The translations under genes and the position numbers were made by a program. This document shows positions 8,113-17,520 of a DNA stretch of 64,000 nucleotides, piece after piece (positions within the stretch are counted from its first letter, which is position 1; every line of letters begins with the position of its first letter). The notes below the pieces were generated by a model, which was not told where the DNA came from, made no database searches, and saw nothing but the letters and a program-made list of their open reading frames with translations. Source of the DNA: Vibrio celticus (GTDB lineage: Bacteria; Pseudomonadota; Gammaproteobacteria; Enterobacterales; Vibrionaceae); assembly GCF_024347335.1 (NCBI RefSeq), contig NZ_AP025463.1, positions 2,232,001 to 2,296,000 on the forward strand. Direction: 5' to 3'.

Positions 8113-10476
8113 TCAAGCTTCTGCGGCTTCCCACTCTTTACGCAGTGTCTTAGTCGCCGAAACTAAGTTAGTTAGTGCGGCTTCTGTCTCTGCCCAGTTG
8201 CGTGTCTTTAACCCACAATCTGGGTTCGCCCACAAACGTTCTGCTGGGATTTTTTCTGCCGCTTTCTTAAGTAAACCCACAATCCACTCTTCTGAAGGAA
8301 TGTTCGGCGAGTGAATATCGTAAACACCGGGGCCAATCGCATTCGGGTAGTTGAACTCTTCAAACGCTTTCAGCAGTTCCATGTTCGAACGAGAAGTCTC
8401 AATGGTAATCACATCGGCATCTAGCGCAGCCACTGAATCAATGATCTCGTTGAACTCGCTGTAACACATGTGTGTGTGGATCTGAGTCTCTGGCTTGGCA
8501 CTCGCTGCTGAAATCTTAAAGGCATCCACTGCCCACTCTAAATATTCGGCATGGTCACGCTTTTTCAGTGGCAAACCTTCGCGAATAGCAGGCTCATCAA
8601 TTTGAATAATGTTAATACCTGCGTCTTGCAAATCCGACACCTCATCGCGCAGCGCAAACGCCAATTGATTGGAGATCTCTTTACGCGAGATATCTTCACG
8701 TGGGAATGTCCAACATAAGATAGTGACTGGGCCTGTCAGCATCCCTTTCATCTGCTTCGAGGTCAGAGATTGGGCATAGGTCGACCATTCCACCGTCATT
8801 GGTTTTTCTCGTTCAATATCCGCGACCACAATCGCCGGCTTCACGCAGCGTGAGCCATAGCTTTGTACCCAACCAAACTTAGTGGTTTGAAAGCCTGCTA
8901 GGTTTTCTGCGAAGTACTCCACCATGTCGTTACGTTCAGCTTCGCCATGAACAAGCACATCCAAATCCAGTGCTTCTTGACGTTTAACGGCATCCGCAAT
9001 ATGGCCTTTCAATGCAGTGTTATATTCCGCTTCACTCAGTTTGCCAGTGCGGTAAGCGCTACGTTGAACACGGATCTCGCCTGTCTGTGGGAACGAACCA
9101 ATGGTTGTAGTTGGCAGTAACGGTAAACCCAACACCTCAGACTGGTGCGCGGCACGTTCTGCGTATCGAGCAGTGCGCTCTGCTAGCGCTTTAGTAATCG
9201 TGCTAAGACGAGCTTGAACTTGTGGCTTGTTCACATGAGTCGCGCTCTTGCGTGCAACGATAGGTTGGCTGTAAGTCTCACACGCTAAAATGGCATTTTG
9301 GTCGCCGTCTAACGCGGCACCCAATAAGCTCACCTCGGTCACTTTCTGTTTTGCAAAGGCAAACCAACTCTTCACTTCTTCGCTAAGCGTCTCTTCTAAC
9401 TCAAGGTCGACCGGGCTATGCAGCAGTGAACATGAACTTGCGACCCATAGTTTATCGCCTAGCTTTTCTTTCACAGGTTGCAGTAACTCAATCTGAGAAG
9501 CTAAGTCTGCTCGCCAAACATTGCGTCCATTGATTGCACCCGCAGAAAGTACCCAATCTTCCGGTAACTTATTCACCACTTCATCGAGTTGCTGCGGTGC
9601 GGCAGCCAAATCGATGTGTAAGCCGTTGACGGGCAGTTCCACGATCTTGTCTAACGTATCAGTCACAGAATCAAAGTAAGTGGTAAGCAGCAGTTTCACA
9701 TCGCCTTGAATCACTTGATAAGCCAACTTGAATGAATCAGACCACCGTTTTTCAAGTTCCAGAGAAAGGATAGGTTCGTCGATTTGCACCCACTCAACAC
9801 CTAACTTGGAAAGTTTAGCCAGAATCGCTTGGTAAGCAGTAAGCAAACGCGGCAACAAGGTTAAACGGTCAAAGCCCTCTTCCACTTCTTTGCCTAGATA
9901 TAAGTAAGACAGCGGGCCGAGAAGAACTGGCTTAACTTTGTGTCCTGCTTTAATCGCTTCATTTACTTCATCGAACAGCTGCGGCCAGCTCACTTCAAAG
10001 GTGTCGTCTTTACTGAACTCAGGAACAATGTAGTGGTAGTTAGTGTTGAACCACTTCGTCATATCTGATGCTGCTGCACCATCTTTAGCGCTTTCAGAGC
10101 TATGCTTAGCGCCACAACAAGTTGGCTGCCTTTGAGATTGTATTTGAGTTTGAGATTGACCGCGACCAACGCGGAACAAGGTATCTAAGTCTGGGAAGGC
10201 TTTTTCGTCTTCGCTACCACCTGCGTGTCGCTTAGGTATATGGCCTAAAAGTAACGTCGTTGTTAGAACATGGTCGTACCATGCGAAGTCACCCGCAGTT
10301 GCAAAGCTTAGATTCGCGTCGGCTTGTACATTCCAGTTACGATTTCTCAATTCGCTGCCGAGCTGCTTGAGCTCAGATTGACCAATCTCGCCGCGCCAGT
10401 ACTTCTCTAGTGTGAATTTGAGTTCACGTTTTTCGCCGATACGTGGGTAGCCAAGAATATGCGTTGTTGTCGTCAT
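8113..10476 (-). CDS. metE: Cobalamin-independent methionine synthase MetE, with an internal Q/S-rich insertion
   Basis: 5-Methyltetrahydropteroyltriglutamate-homocysteine methyltransferase makes methionine from homocysteine. The 787 residues form two barrels. Zinc ligands lie in IHTHMCYSEFN (His, Cys) and NPDCGLKTRNW (Cys); PTTTIGSFPQT and VHGEAERNDMVEYF are catalytic-domain signatures. The protein is about 30 residues longer than E. coli MetE. Most of the excess lies at residues ~107-138, where a short loop is replaced by GQSQTQIQSQRQPTCCGAKH and more. The DNA there carries a direct repeat of TTTGAGATTG. metE is divergent from metR across a 280-base control region. Confidence 0.96.
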   Translation of the reverse strand: MTTTTHILGYPRIGEKRELKFTLEKYWRGEIGQSELKQLGSELRNRNWNVQADANLSFATAGDFAWYDHVLTTTLLLGHIPKRHAGGSEDEKAFPDLDTLFRVGRGQSQTQIQSQRQPTCCGAKHSSESAKDGAAASDMTKWFNTNYHYIVPEFSKDDTFEVSWPQLFDEVNEAIKAGHKVKPVLLGPLSYLYLGKEVEEGFDRLTLLPRLLTAYQAILAKLSKLGVEWVQIDEPILSLELEKRWSDSFKLAYQVIQGDVKLLLTTYFDSVTDTLDKIVELPVNGLHIDLAAAPQQLDEVVNKLPEDWVLSAGAINGRNVWRADLASQIELLQPVKEKLGDKLWVASSCSLLHSPVDLELEETLSEEVKSWFAFAKQKVTEVSLLGAALDGDQNAILACETYSQPIVARKSATHVNKPQVQARLSTITKALAERTARYAERAAHQSEVLGLPLLPTTTIGSFPQTGEIRVQRSAYRTGKLSEAEYNTALKGHIADAVKRQEALDLDVLVHGEAERNDMVEYFAENLAGFQTTKFGWVQSYGSRCVKPAIVVADIEREKPMTVEWSTYAQSLTSKQMKGMLTGPVTILCWTFPREDISRKEISNQLAFALRDEVSDLQDAGINIIQIDEPAIREGLPLKKRDHAEYLEWAVDAFKISAASAKPETQIHTHMCYSEFNEIIDSVAALDADVITIETSRSNMELLKAFEEFNYPNAIGPGVYDIHSPNIPSEEWIVGLLKKAAEKIPAERLWANPDCGLKTRNWAETEAALTNLVSATKTLRKEWEAAEA

Positions 10477-10546
10477 GAGCCTGTTCCTTATTCGATAATT
10501 TTAATTTCCGGTCAGACTGCCTGTCATGGTTTTTACTTTTACAAAA

Positions 10547-10562
10547 AGGCGTCTGGATGGCT
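10547..10562. promoter_or_regulatory. Candidate MetJ met-box pair, metE side
   Basis: The tandem 8-mers AGGCGTCT and GGATGGCT match the met-box consensus AGACGTCT at 7/8 and 5/8 positions. MetJ with S-adenosylmethionine binds such tandem boxes to repress methionine genes. The assignment is by eye. Confidence 0.5.
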
Positions 10563-10584
10563 AAACTAGCCACCTAATCTGAAC

Positions 10585-10651
10585 GATGAACAACGTCCAA
10601 ATATTCATCTTGTTTATTAAAAATATTCATCTTGAACAGACCGAAGATGAA
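10585..10651. promoter_or_regulatory. Candidate MetR operator cluster (four GATGAA/TTCATC half-sites)
   Basis: Half-sites occur at 10585-10590 (GATGAA), 10604-10609 (TTCATC), 10626-10631 (TTCATC) and 10646-10651 (GATGAA), forming two large inverted pairs. The 12-base AATATTCATCTT is repeated at 10599 and 10622. MetR sites are TGAA-N5-TTCA-like in enteric bacteria; spacing here differs, so assignment to MetR rests on the half-site sequence and location. Confidence 0.5.
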
Positions 10652-10659
10652 CAAACCAA

Positions 10660-10683
10660 ATCCATCTGGACATCTAGACGTTT
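10660..10683. promoter_or_regulatory. Candidate MetJ operator: three tandem met boxes, metR side
   Basis: The adjacent 8-mers ATCCATCT, GGACATCT and AGACGTTT match AGACGTCT at 5/8, 6/8 and 7/8. Their exact 8-base phasing is what cooperative MetJ dimers need. Confidence 0.6.
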
Positions 10684-10756
10684 ACAAATGATAAAAAACC
10701 CCGTAGGGTGATTATTAAGAAATATTGAATTGGCTTAGGGAATATGAGGAATACTC

Positions 10757-11668
10757 ATGATAGAGCTTAAACACCTTCGAACATTGACTACCTTAAGAGA
10801 CAGCGGCTCACTAACCGCGACTGCAACCTCTCTTCACCTGACTCAGTCGGCACTGTCTCACCAGTTGAAAGACCTAGAGGCACGTATTGATGGTCAGCTT
10901 TTCCTGCGTAAAACTAGGCCAGTGAAATTCACCTCTGAGGGTGAGATCTTGCTTAAGCTCGCAGATGAGATACAGCCAAGAATCGCTAAAGCAGAGAATG
11001 AGTTGGCGAGCCTGAAAGAGGATGTGAATGGTCGATTGCACATGGCGATTGAGTGTCACTCATGCTTCCAATGGCTAATGCCCGCTTTGAAGGAATATCA
11101 AGTTGCATGGCCAAGCGTGACCCTAGATTTCTCGTCAGGTTTTGGTTTTGAACCGCTACCGGCATTAATGGCTGGTGAATTGGACTTGGTGATCACCTCA
11201 GATATACAGCCTCGTTCTGAAGTTCACTACGAACCGCTGTTCGATTTTGAGATGCGCCTTATCACCGCGATCAACTCGCCTTTGGCCGATAAAGCGAGCA
11301 TTGATCCGCAAGATCTTAGCGATCTCACCATGCTCTCATATCCAGTTCAAAAACAGCGTTTAGACGTCGTGAAACACTTTTTGCAACCAGCAGGTGTGGA
11401 ACCAAAGAAATGGAAACAAGCAGACAACACCTTGATGTTGGTGCAAATGGTATCAGCGGGTTTAGGGGTCGCGGCATTACCAAACTGGGCGATCAGTGAG
11501 TTCTCAAGACAAGGTTTGATAGCCAGTAAGCCGCTAGGTAAAGGGCTTTCAAGAAGACTGTTTGCAGCGGTAAGAAACTCAGAAAAAGACAAACGTTACC
11601 TGCAGGCTTTCTTTAGCACAGCAAGACAGCAAAGTAAGAGTCACTTAGATGGCATTGAGGTTGTTTAA
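10757..11668 (+). CDS. metR: LysR-family activator MetR
   Basis: The 303-residue LysR regulator starts MIELKHLRTLTTLRDSGSLT with the HTH ATATSLHLTQSALSHQLKDL, typical of MetR. It activates metE (and often metH) with homocysteine as co-effector. Divergence from metE over a region with palindromic half-sites supports the name. A good ribosome site (ATGAGGAA) precedes the ATG. A long perfect hairpin follows the gene. Confidence 0.93.
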   Translation: MIELKHLRTLTTLRDSGSLTATATSLHLTQSALSHQLKDLEARIDGQLFLRKTRPVKFTSEGEILLKLADEIQPRIAKAENELASLKEDVNGRLHMAIECHSCFQWLMPALKEYQVAWPSVTLDFSSGFGFEPLPALMAGELDLVITSDIQPRSEVHYEPLFDFEMRLITAINSPLADKASIDPQDLSDLTMLSYPVQKQRLDVVKHFLQPAGVEPKKWKQADNTLMLVQMVSAGLGVAALPNWAISEFSRQGLIASKPLGKGLSRRLFAAVRNSEKDKRYLQAFFSTARQQSKSHLDGIEVV

Positions 11669-11723
11669 GAGATTCATTATTGGGCTAGCTTAAGCCTGTG
11701 TTAAATCGGATAGGCAAACGCCA

Positions 11724-11764
11724 GAAACTAAAAAGTCACAGATAATCTGTGACTTTTTAGTTTC
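11724..11764. terminator. Long perfect bidirectional terminator
   Basis: Arms of 20 bases (11724-11743 and 11745-11764), beginning GAAACTAAAAAGTC, are perfectly complementary around one central base. A-rich and T-rich flanks inside the stem allow it to serve metR and the convergent DUF4250 gene. Confidence 0.85.
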
Positions 11765-11806
11765 AGTACCGATGATTTTCGATATCTGTTGATTCGCGAA
11801 AATAGA

Positions 11807-12007
11807 CTATCTTGGATAAGACTTAAACTGGTTAGTCAATGGGTCGTATTGATAGCCAAGCATATCCAGCTTACCCACGACACCTTCTATATCCATTTCA
11901 TACATACTGATCAGCTCTTCAAAGCTATCGCACTCTAGGCGAAGTTTTTCATTCACGATTCCCAGCAAGATAATGCTATCGAAACCTTTGACGTTGCTTA
12001 AATCCAT
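11807..12007 (-). CDS. DUF4250 family small protein
   Basis: The 66-residue protein is MDLSNVKGFDSIILLGIVNE followed by KLRLECDSFEELISMYEMD and a C-terminal GYQYDPLTNQFK. This matches the DUF4250 pattern of small helical proteins. A ribosome site (GGAG, eight bases before ATG) supports expression. The function is unknown; no membrane or signal segment is seen. The nearest neighbour on the same strand lies 132 bases upstream. Confidence 0.75.
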   Translation of the reverse strand: MDLSNVKGFDSIILLGIVNEKLRLECDSFEELISMYEMDIEGVVGKLDMLGYQYDPLTNQFKSYPR

Positions 12008-12139
12008 CTCGTACTCCTTACGAACACACCGACTAGAATTAAGTTTAGAACGCTTACCAACGCCATGCTAAAAAACTGATCACACTTCTTAAAGAGAATA
12101 CGTGATTAATGAGCGTACGTAATTAATGAAAGTGCGCGA

Positions 12140-12820
12140 TTAAAGTGCCCACACTGGCGTTAAACCCACAGCTGCCGCCAATAACATCAGTAACGAAATT
12201 GTCAGTTGCAGTTTTTCCGGGGTTTTAACGAACAATAAATGCCAACACCAAACCACGATAGCGGAGATTAACAAAGCAAAGCTGAACAGTAGCGTTGAAA
12301 TCACAGGCTCTAATTGAGCTTCAGAAAGAGAATAAACACTCACGACTGTCGCCAAAACCACTAACATACCCGTCAGCACACCAACAACGGGCAGAACTCG
12401 GTGAAATGCCTGTAAGCGTGTTCTTGCAATCGTCAGCAATAAATGTCCAAACGCTGAGCCTAACAGTGCCACTAGCAATACAGTAGTGATAATGCCAACA
12501 GTAGTTGCTTGTTCCGTCGCTTGAATAGCCACGTAAGACAATGCCAAACCACAAGCTAAGTACATCACCCAAATAGGGCCAGAATCGCGTGTCTTCTTGG
12601 TTTGGACTTGAGAATAGAAGTAAAAGATCGCAAACACGACCAGAAAGGCTTCAATTTTTACTGAAGCGACGGCAAGCCACAGCACGCCAATCGCAGGCAA
12701 CATCTTGTGGATACGGCCACGCTGCCCTGGACAAATATCCCCTTTCACCAAGATAAGGGTTAAGATCAGTTGGGCTCCTAAAAGCATCGGAGCAAATTGT
12801 ACTAATAACGTTTCGACCAT
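12140..12820 (-). CDS. Hypothetical multi-pass membrane protein (226 aa)
   Basis: About seven hydrophobic helices cover nearly the entire length (from FAPMLLGAQLILTLILVKG to the terminal ISLLMLLAAAVGLTPVWAL), joined by short charged loops such as KGDICPGQRGRIHK. I do not recognise the family, and no catalytic motif is visible. It is divergent from the ygiQ gene 237 bases away and is a single-gene unit. No function is proposed. Confidence 0.7.
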   Translation of the reverse strand: MVETLLVQFAPMLLGAQLILTLILVKGDICPGQRGRIHKMLPAIGVLWLAVASVKIEAFLVVFAIFYFYSQVQTKKTRDSGPIWVMYLACGLALSYVAIQATEQATTVGIITTVLLVALLGSAFGHLLLTIARTRLQAFHRVLPVVGVLTGMLVVLATVVSVYSLSEAQLEPVISTLLFSFALLISAIVVWCWHLLFVKTPEKLQLTISLLMLLAAAVGLTPVWAL

Positions 12821-13057
12821 TGTGGATCTACTTCTTCAGACTTATTTTCGCGAATAATATCAAAAACTGCTGCGAACACTAATCAAAATCACAAATTAGC
12901 GACGTTACTCAGGGCTTCAACTATGCTGTTGTATGGCTCTTTTGTCGCCATTTACCGTAAAAAGACGAAAGACACCAGAACTAACAGGGGCATGTTCTAC
13001 TGGCTAGTCTAGGCTCATGCCGCTATAATTCCCGCCTCAAAAATCAGAGGTTGAAAT

Positions 13058-15457
13058 ATGTACAGCGATATCACTCCTATACACGAACACAAAAAATACT
13101 GGGCCGAGTGCTACGGAACAGCACCCTTTTTGCCTACCAGTAGAAAGGAGATGGATGCTCTTGGATGGGATAGCTGTGACATTATTATTGTAACTGGTGA
13201 CGCGTATGTCGATCACCCGAGCTTTGGTATGGCTATCATCGGCCGTCTGCTTGAAGCTCAAGGTTTCCGCGTGGGCATTATTGCTCAACCAAAGTGGGAC
13301 AATAAAGATGCCTTCATGAAGCTAGGTAAACCTAACTTATTCTTCGGCATCACAGCGGGTAACATGGACTCCATGATCAACCGCTACACCTCTGATCGCA
13401 AATTACGTCACGATGATGCTTACACACCGAACAATGAAGGTGGCAAGCGTCCTGACCGTGCAACTCTGGTTTACTCTCAACGCTGTCGTGAAGCTTACAA
13501 AGGCACGCCAATCGTGCTTGGTGGTATTGAAGCGAGCTTACGTCGTGTGGCTCACTACGATTACTGGTCAGATAAAGTTCGTCGCTCTGTATTGTTTGAT
13601 GCAAAAGCAGACATTCTTCTTTTTGGTAACGCTGAGCGTGCACTAGTTGAAGTAGCACACCGCATTGCTGATGGTGAAGACATGTCTACGCTGACCAATA
13701 TCCGCGGTACTGCTATCAATCTTCCTGTGGCCCCAGAGGGCTTCAAGATCATTGACTCTTCTCGTATCGAAAAGCCGAACAAAGCGTACGTTCCGGTGAA
13801 CCCGTACGAAGTTGAAACCCAGTGTGATACCAAGAAAGACGAAAAAGAAGAAGTAAAAGCACAGCCGATTACGATTCGTCCTTCTCGTCACGATGCAAAA
13901 ACAACAGCAGTTCGTATCCCAGGCTACGAAAAGCTAAACAATGACCGTATTCTTTACGCTCACGCTAGCCGTATTCTGCACCTTGAGACAAACCCGTACT
14001 CAGGTCGTGCTCTGATTCAACGTCACGGTGATCGCGAACTTTGGGTTAACCAAGCGCCAATTCCATTGACCACAGAAGAGATGGACTACGTGTTTGGCCT
14101 TGCTTATAAGCGTGTTCCACACCCTATGTACGGCAAAGCGAAAATCCCAGCATACGACATGATCAAAACCTCGGTTAACATCATGCGTGGTTGTTTTGGT
14201 GGTTGTTCTTTCTGTTCAATCACAGAGCACGAAGGTCGTATCATTCAGAACCGTTCGAAAGAATCTATCTTGGATGAGATCGAAGACATTAAAGATAAAG
14301 TACCAGGCTTCACAGGTACTATTTCTGACTTGGGCGGCCCAACGGCGAACATGTACCGTTTAGGTTGTTCAGATCCAAAAGCTGAAATTAACTGTCGTCG
14401 CCCATCATGTGTGTTCCCGAAAATCTGTGAAAAGCTAAACACAGACCATCAACACACCATTGACCTGTACCGCTCTGCGAGAAAAGTACCGGGCGTTAAG
14501 AAGATCATGATCGCTTCTGGTGTACGTTACGACTTAGCGATTGAATCTCCAGAATACGTTCGTGAGCTCGTGACTCACCACGTTGGTGGTTACTTGAAGA
14601 TTGCTCCAGAGCATACTGAAAAAGGCCCACTGGACCTGATGATGAAGCCGGGCATGGGCACTTACGATCGTTTCAAAGAGATGTTCGAGAAGTACAGCGC
14701 TGAAGCCGGTAAGAAACAGTATCTAATTCCTTACTTCATCTCTGCTCACCCGGGCACAGAAGATGAAGACATGCTTAACCTTGCAATGTGGCTGAAAAAG
14801 CACAACTACGAGTGTGACCAAGTACAGAACTTCTACCCATCGCCAATGTGTAACGCAACGTCGATGTACTACTCAGAGACTAACCCTCTGAAGCGCGTGA
14901 AATACAAAAAACGTGAAGATGTTCCAGTGCCTAAAGGCGATCGTCAACGTCGTCTGCATAAAGCATTGCTTCGTTACCACGATCCAGAAAACTGGAAGAT
15001 CATCCGTGAAGCACTGATCAGCATGGGTAAAAAGCACCTAATTGGTGACAAAGCGAACTGCTTAGTGCCAGAAGAAGATTTTGAGGCTCAAACACCAGCA
15101 CAGCGTCGTAAGTCTGGTCGTCATGGTTCACAACGTTTCGCAACTAAGCACAGTAAAGCTCAACCGGGTCTTGGTGGCGAAAGCCCACGTAACCATTCTA
15201 AGCCTAGTGGCAATAAGCCTAAACCGGGTGGTAAGAAGCCAACAGGTAGCCAAAACAACGGCAACCAGGGCAACGGAAAGCAGAACGGTAATGGTAATAA
15301 ACCAGCGACTGGCTTCATCAAAAAAGCCCCTGCTAGTCAGCAATCTCAAGGCAATGGCGGCGGGAATGGCAAGCCAAACCGTAGCAAAGCGGGTAATGGT
15401 CAAGGTGGTAAACCTGCAAGTAACGGAAAGAATCGCCAGCGCGCAACACAGCGTTAA
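13058..15457 (+). CDS. ygiQ: YgiQ family radical SAM protein
   Basis: The 799-residue protein has an N-terminal YgiQ domain (WDSCDIIIVTGDAYVDHPSF) and a radical-SAM core with the [4Fe-4S]-binding CFGGCSFC (Cys379, Cys383, Cys386). From about residue 690 follows a low-complexity Gly/Asn/Lys-rich basic tail (GSQNNGNQGNGKQNGNGNK). Radical SAM enzymes use SAM to make a 5'-deoxyadenosyl radical; YgiQ's substrate is unknown. Similar tails may bind nucleic acid, which is inference. The ribosome site AGAGG precedes the ATG, and a terminator follows. The long antisense ORFs through it are shadows. Confidence 0.93.
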   Translation: MYSDITPIHEHKKYWAECYGTAPFLPTSRKEMDALGWDSCDIIIVTGDAYVDHPSFGMAIIGRLLEAQGFRVGIIAQPKWDNKDAFMKLGKPNLFFGITAGNMDSMINRYTSDRKLRHDDAYTPNNEGGKRPDRATLVYSQRCREAYKGTPIVLGGIEASLRRVAHYDYWSDKVRRSVLFDAKADILLFGNAERALVEVAHRIADGEDMSTLTNIRGTAINLPVAPEGFKIIDSSRIEKPNKAYVPVNPYEVETQCDTKKDEKEEVKAQPITIRPSRHDAKTTAVRIPGYEKLNNDRILYAHASRILHLETNPYSGRALIQRHGDRELWVNQAPIPLTTEEMDYVFGLAYKRVPHPMYGKAKIPAYDMIKTSVNIMRGCFGGCSFCSITEHEGRIIQNRSKESILDEIEDIKDKVPGFTGTISDLGGPTANMYRLGCSDPKAEINCRRPSCVFPKICEKLNTDHQHTIDLYRSARKVPGVKKIMIASGVRYDLAIESPEYVRELVTHHVGGYLKIAPEHTEKGPLDLMMKPGMGTYDRFKEMFEKYSAEAGKKQYLIPYFISAHPGTEDEDMLNLAMWLKKHNYECDQVQNFYPSPMCNATSMYYSETNPLKRVKYKKREDVPVPKGDRQRRLHKALLRYHDPENWKIIREALISMGKKHLIGDKANCLVPEEDFEAQTPAQRRKSGRHGSQRFATKHSKAQPGLGGESPRNHSKPSGNKPKPGGKKPTGSQNNGNQGNGKQNGNGNKPATGFIKKAPASQQSQGNGGGNGKPNRSKAGNGQGGKPASNGKNRQRATQR

Positions 15458-15494
15458 TATAGCGACCCCATTTACTTGGTTATCATAAAAATAC

Positions 15495-15524
15495 AAAGCG
15501 CAGCTATTTAGCTGCGCTTTTTTG
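15495..15524 (+). terminator. Intrinsic terminator after ygiQ
   Basis: AAAGCGCAGCT (15495-15505) pairs with AGCTGCGCTTT (15510-15520) around a 4-base loop, followed by TTT. Confidence 0.85.
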
Positions 15525-15581
15525 TGTCTGTTACCGATCACTAACCCAAGGTTTCACTTGGCTAATTGATTACAAGAGAGC

Positions 15582-16019
15582 TTAACGGGTGAAGACCCAA
15601 TACTGACTAAACAAATAGTTAGTGACCATGCCCACCAAGATACCAACGGCCATTGCGATAAACAGAGCGCCAGTAAATGCAGGAAGCAATTCCGTCATCA
15701 GCTTAAAGCACAGCAAGTTAGGTATCGCCGATATCGATGCGGAAAACATGAACTTTTGCCACTGAATCAACTTCTCTGACCAACTACCCTGCCCTTTGAA
15801 GTCAAAAGTTAGCACTCGATTACCAAACCACGTTGTCGTGGCGGCTGCAATGAAAGATCCTATCCGTGCACTCATCAAAGGCAGCCCAACGGCATAATGC
15901 AGTAACGCAAACACTAAGCAATCAACAGCAAACCCACCAACACCAACCACAGCAAATCGAACCACCTTGTGGTGGGACTGTAACCTCTGACTGTGCGTTT
16001 GAAGCTTGTTGTTGAACAT
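15582..16019 (-). CDS. GtrA family membrane protein (putative lipid-linked sugar flippase)
   Basis: Four transmembrane helices with the GtrA opening VVRFAVVGVGGFAVDCLVFALL (quoted as VVRFAVVGVGGFAVDC) and an ending like NYLFSQYWVFTR. GtrA proteins are thought to help move undecaprenyl-phosphate-sugar across the inner membrane. GGGGTTACGA lies before the ATG at 16019, giving 145 residues and a 13-base gap from the upstream gene. Upstream in-frame starts at 16046 or 16055 would overlap that gene. It is the third gene of a GT2/GT-C/GtrA operon. Confidence 0.85.
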   Translation of the reverse strand: MFNNKLQTHSQRLQSHHKVVRFAVVGVGGFAVDCLVFALLHYAVGLPLMSARIGSFIAAATTTWFGNRVLTFDFKGQGSWSEKLIQWQKFMFSASISAIPNLLCFKLMTELLPAFTGALFIAMAVGILVGMVTNYLFSQYWVFTR

Positions 16020-16032
16020 TCGTAACCCCGAG

Positions 16033-17520
16033 TTAACGCTGAACATCGTTGCCACTTTGAATATGACTCAACGATAGATTTGGCTTGATGCTTGAGCTAT
16101 GACAGCTGAATAAAGCACGCTTTATTTTCACCGTTGGCTCTAGAATACACGTTAATGCGTTCTCTTTTATCTTGGTTTCCACTTCAGATCTTTTACCAAT
16201 CAGATAGAACTTATCAATGCCATCTAGCTGCTCGATATCGAGAAGTTTTTTCGCTTGACCATGACTGTAAAATTGCCCAGAGAATGGTCGTTTACCCACG
16301 TAAAAGCTTGGCGCAGAATCCGTAATCTGTTCGAAGATAATACGGTCACTTTTCTCGTTCGCCTTGCCGAGATTCAGGTAGACCATCGCAATCATTAGTA
16401 ACACAGGTAGAACCAAAGCCACGCTCGAGAACCACTTCTTATCTTTTTCCACTACGAGTATAGCAATCAACAAGCCAAGAGCCGGAATACCTGGCAGGAC
16501 GTAAGCTGGGAGAATATTGCCCGCCATAGTGAAAAGAATCAGAGGTGAAATCAACCAACAGACAAGAAATGAAAACAAGCCGCGATTTTCAGTATTAATT
16601 TCTGCAATTTTCTTACGTCGAGCAAATGCCAATATAGGTAATACAATCGACCACGGCGCAGCCGCTTGAAGCCAAAACAGCCAGATCATACCTCTTGCTT
16701 GGTCATGGGCAGAACCATATAAATCGCCCTCCCAGCCACTCACAACAAAACGCTTAAAGTGCTCGCCAACAATAAAGTAATCAATAAAGCCCGGTGTTGC
16801 CATTTCAGCCATGATGTACCAAGGCAAAGCAATCGCTAGCATCACACCCAAGCCAGACAACAATGGAAAGCGTTGCCAAAGCACTTTGAAAGCGCCAAAG
16901 AAGCCATGTTGTAATACTAACCAAGGGAAAACTGCGATAGCCATGATCACAATCGCTACTGGCCCTTTTGCAAGCAAGCCTAGTGCTAAGCCAATGAAAC
17001 CAACATAACCCCAAGATCGATTAGTCTTCGCACTGCCTTCACCTTTCCAACCCTCTCCTCCTAGCCAACACAAGTAGAAGCCTAACATGGCAATGGTCAT
17101 CGCTAAGGTTAATGCTATGTCTGTCATCACAGCGCCCGCGGCAATAGAGAAAATACCGCATGTCGCCAACACTACCGCGGCAACCAACGCACTTTGCCCA
17201 GTTCGCTTCGCCATGTAAGCGGTTAACAAAATTGTCGCTACTCCCGCTAACCAGTGAGGTGCACGAACAGCAAACTCACTCAAACCAAACAGCTCAATAC
17301 CAGCAGCACTCATCCATGTGAACAACGGTGGCTTGCCCCAAAAAGGAATGCCGTAATCAAACTGAGGTGTTAACCAATTGCCGGTTTCCACCATCAAGCG
17401 AGCCATTTCTCCGTAGCGCGCCTCCGTAGTATCCATTAACGGATAAGTCGCCAAAGATAGGAGTCTTAGAACCAGTGCAAAAGCCAACAAATACCATAGG
17501 TGCGTTCTGTTCAGGCTCAT
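16033..17520 (-). CDS. ArnT-like GT-C glycosyltransferase (polyprenyl-phosphate-sugar dependent)
   Basis: The 495-residue protein has about twelve membrane helices. The N-terminal periplasmic loop contains DTTEARYGEMARLMVETGNW, the acidic Asp/Glu catalytic motif of ArnT/PMT-type enzymes, followed by PQFDYGIPFWGKPPLFTW. Such enzymes transfer a sugar from undecaprenyl phosphate to lipid A, glycan or protein on the periplasmic side. It overlaps the upstream GT2 by four bases (ATGA), so translation is coupled. The acceptor is not known; no aminoarabinose synthesis genes are in the window, so true ArnT function is not implied. Confidence 0.88.
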   Translation of the reverse strand: MSLNRTHLWYLLAFALVLRLLSLATYPLMDTTEARYGEMARLMVETGNWLTPQFDYGIPFWGKPPLFTWMSAAGIELFGLSEFAVRAPHWLAGVATILLTAYMAKRTGQSALVAAVVLATCGIFSIAAGAVMTDIALTLAMTIAMLGFYLCWLGGEGWKGEGSAKTNRSWGYVGFIGLALGLLAKGPVAIVIMAIAVFPWLVLQHGFFGAFKVLWQRFPLLSGLGVMLAIALPWYIMAEMATPGFIDYFIVGEHFKRFVVSGWEGDLYGSAHDQARGMIWLFWLQAAAPWSIVLPILAFARRKKIAEINTENRGLFSFLVCWLISPLILFTMAGNILPAYVLPGIPALGLLIAILVVEKDKKWFSSVALVLPVLLMIAMVYLNLGKANEKSDRIIFEQITDSAPSFYVGKRPFSGQFYSHGQAKKLLDIEQLDGIDKFYLIGKRSEVETKIKENALTCILEPTVKIKRALFSCHSSSIKPNLSLSHIQSGNDVQR

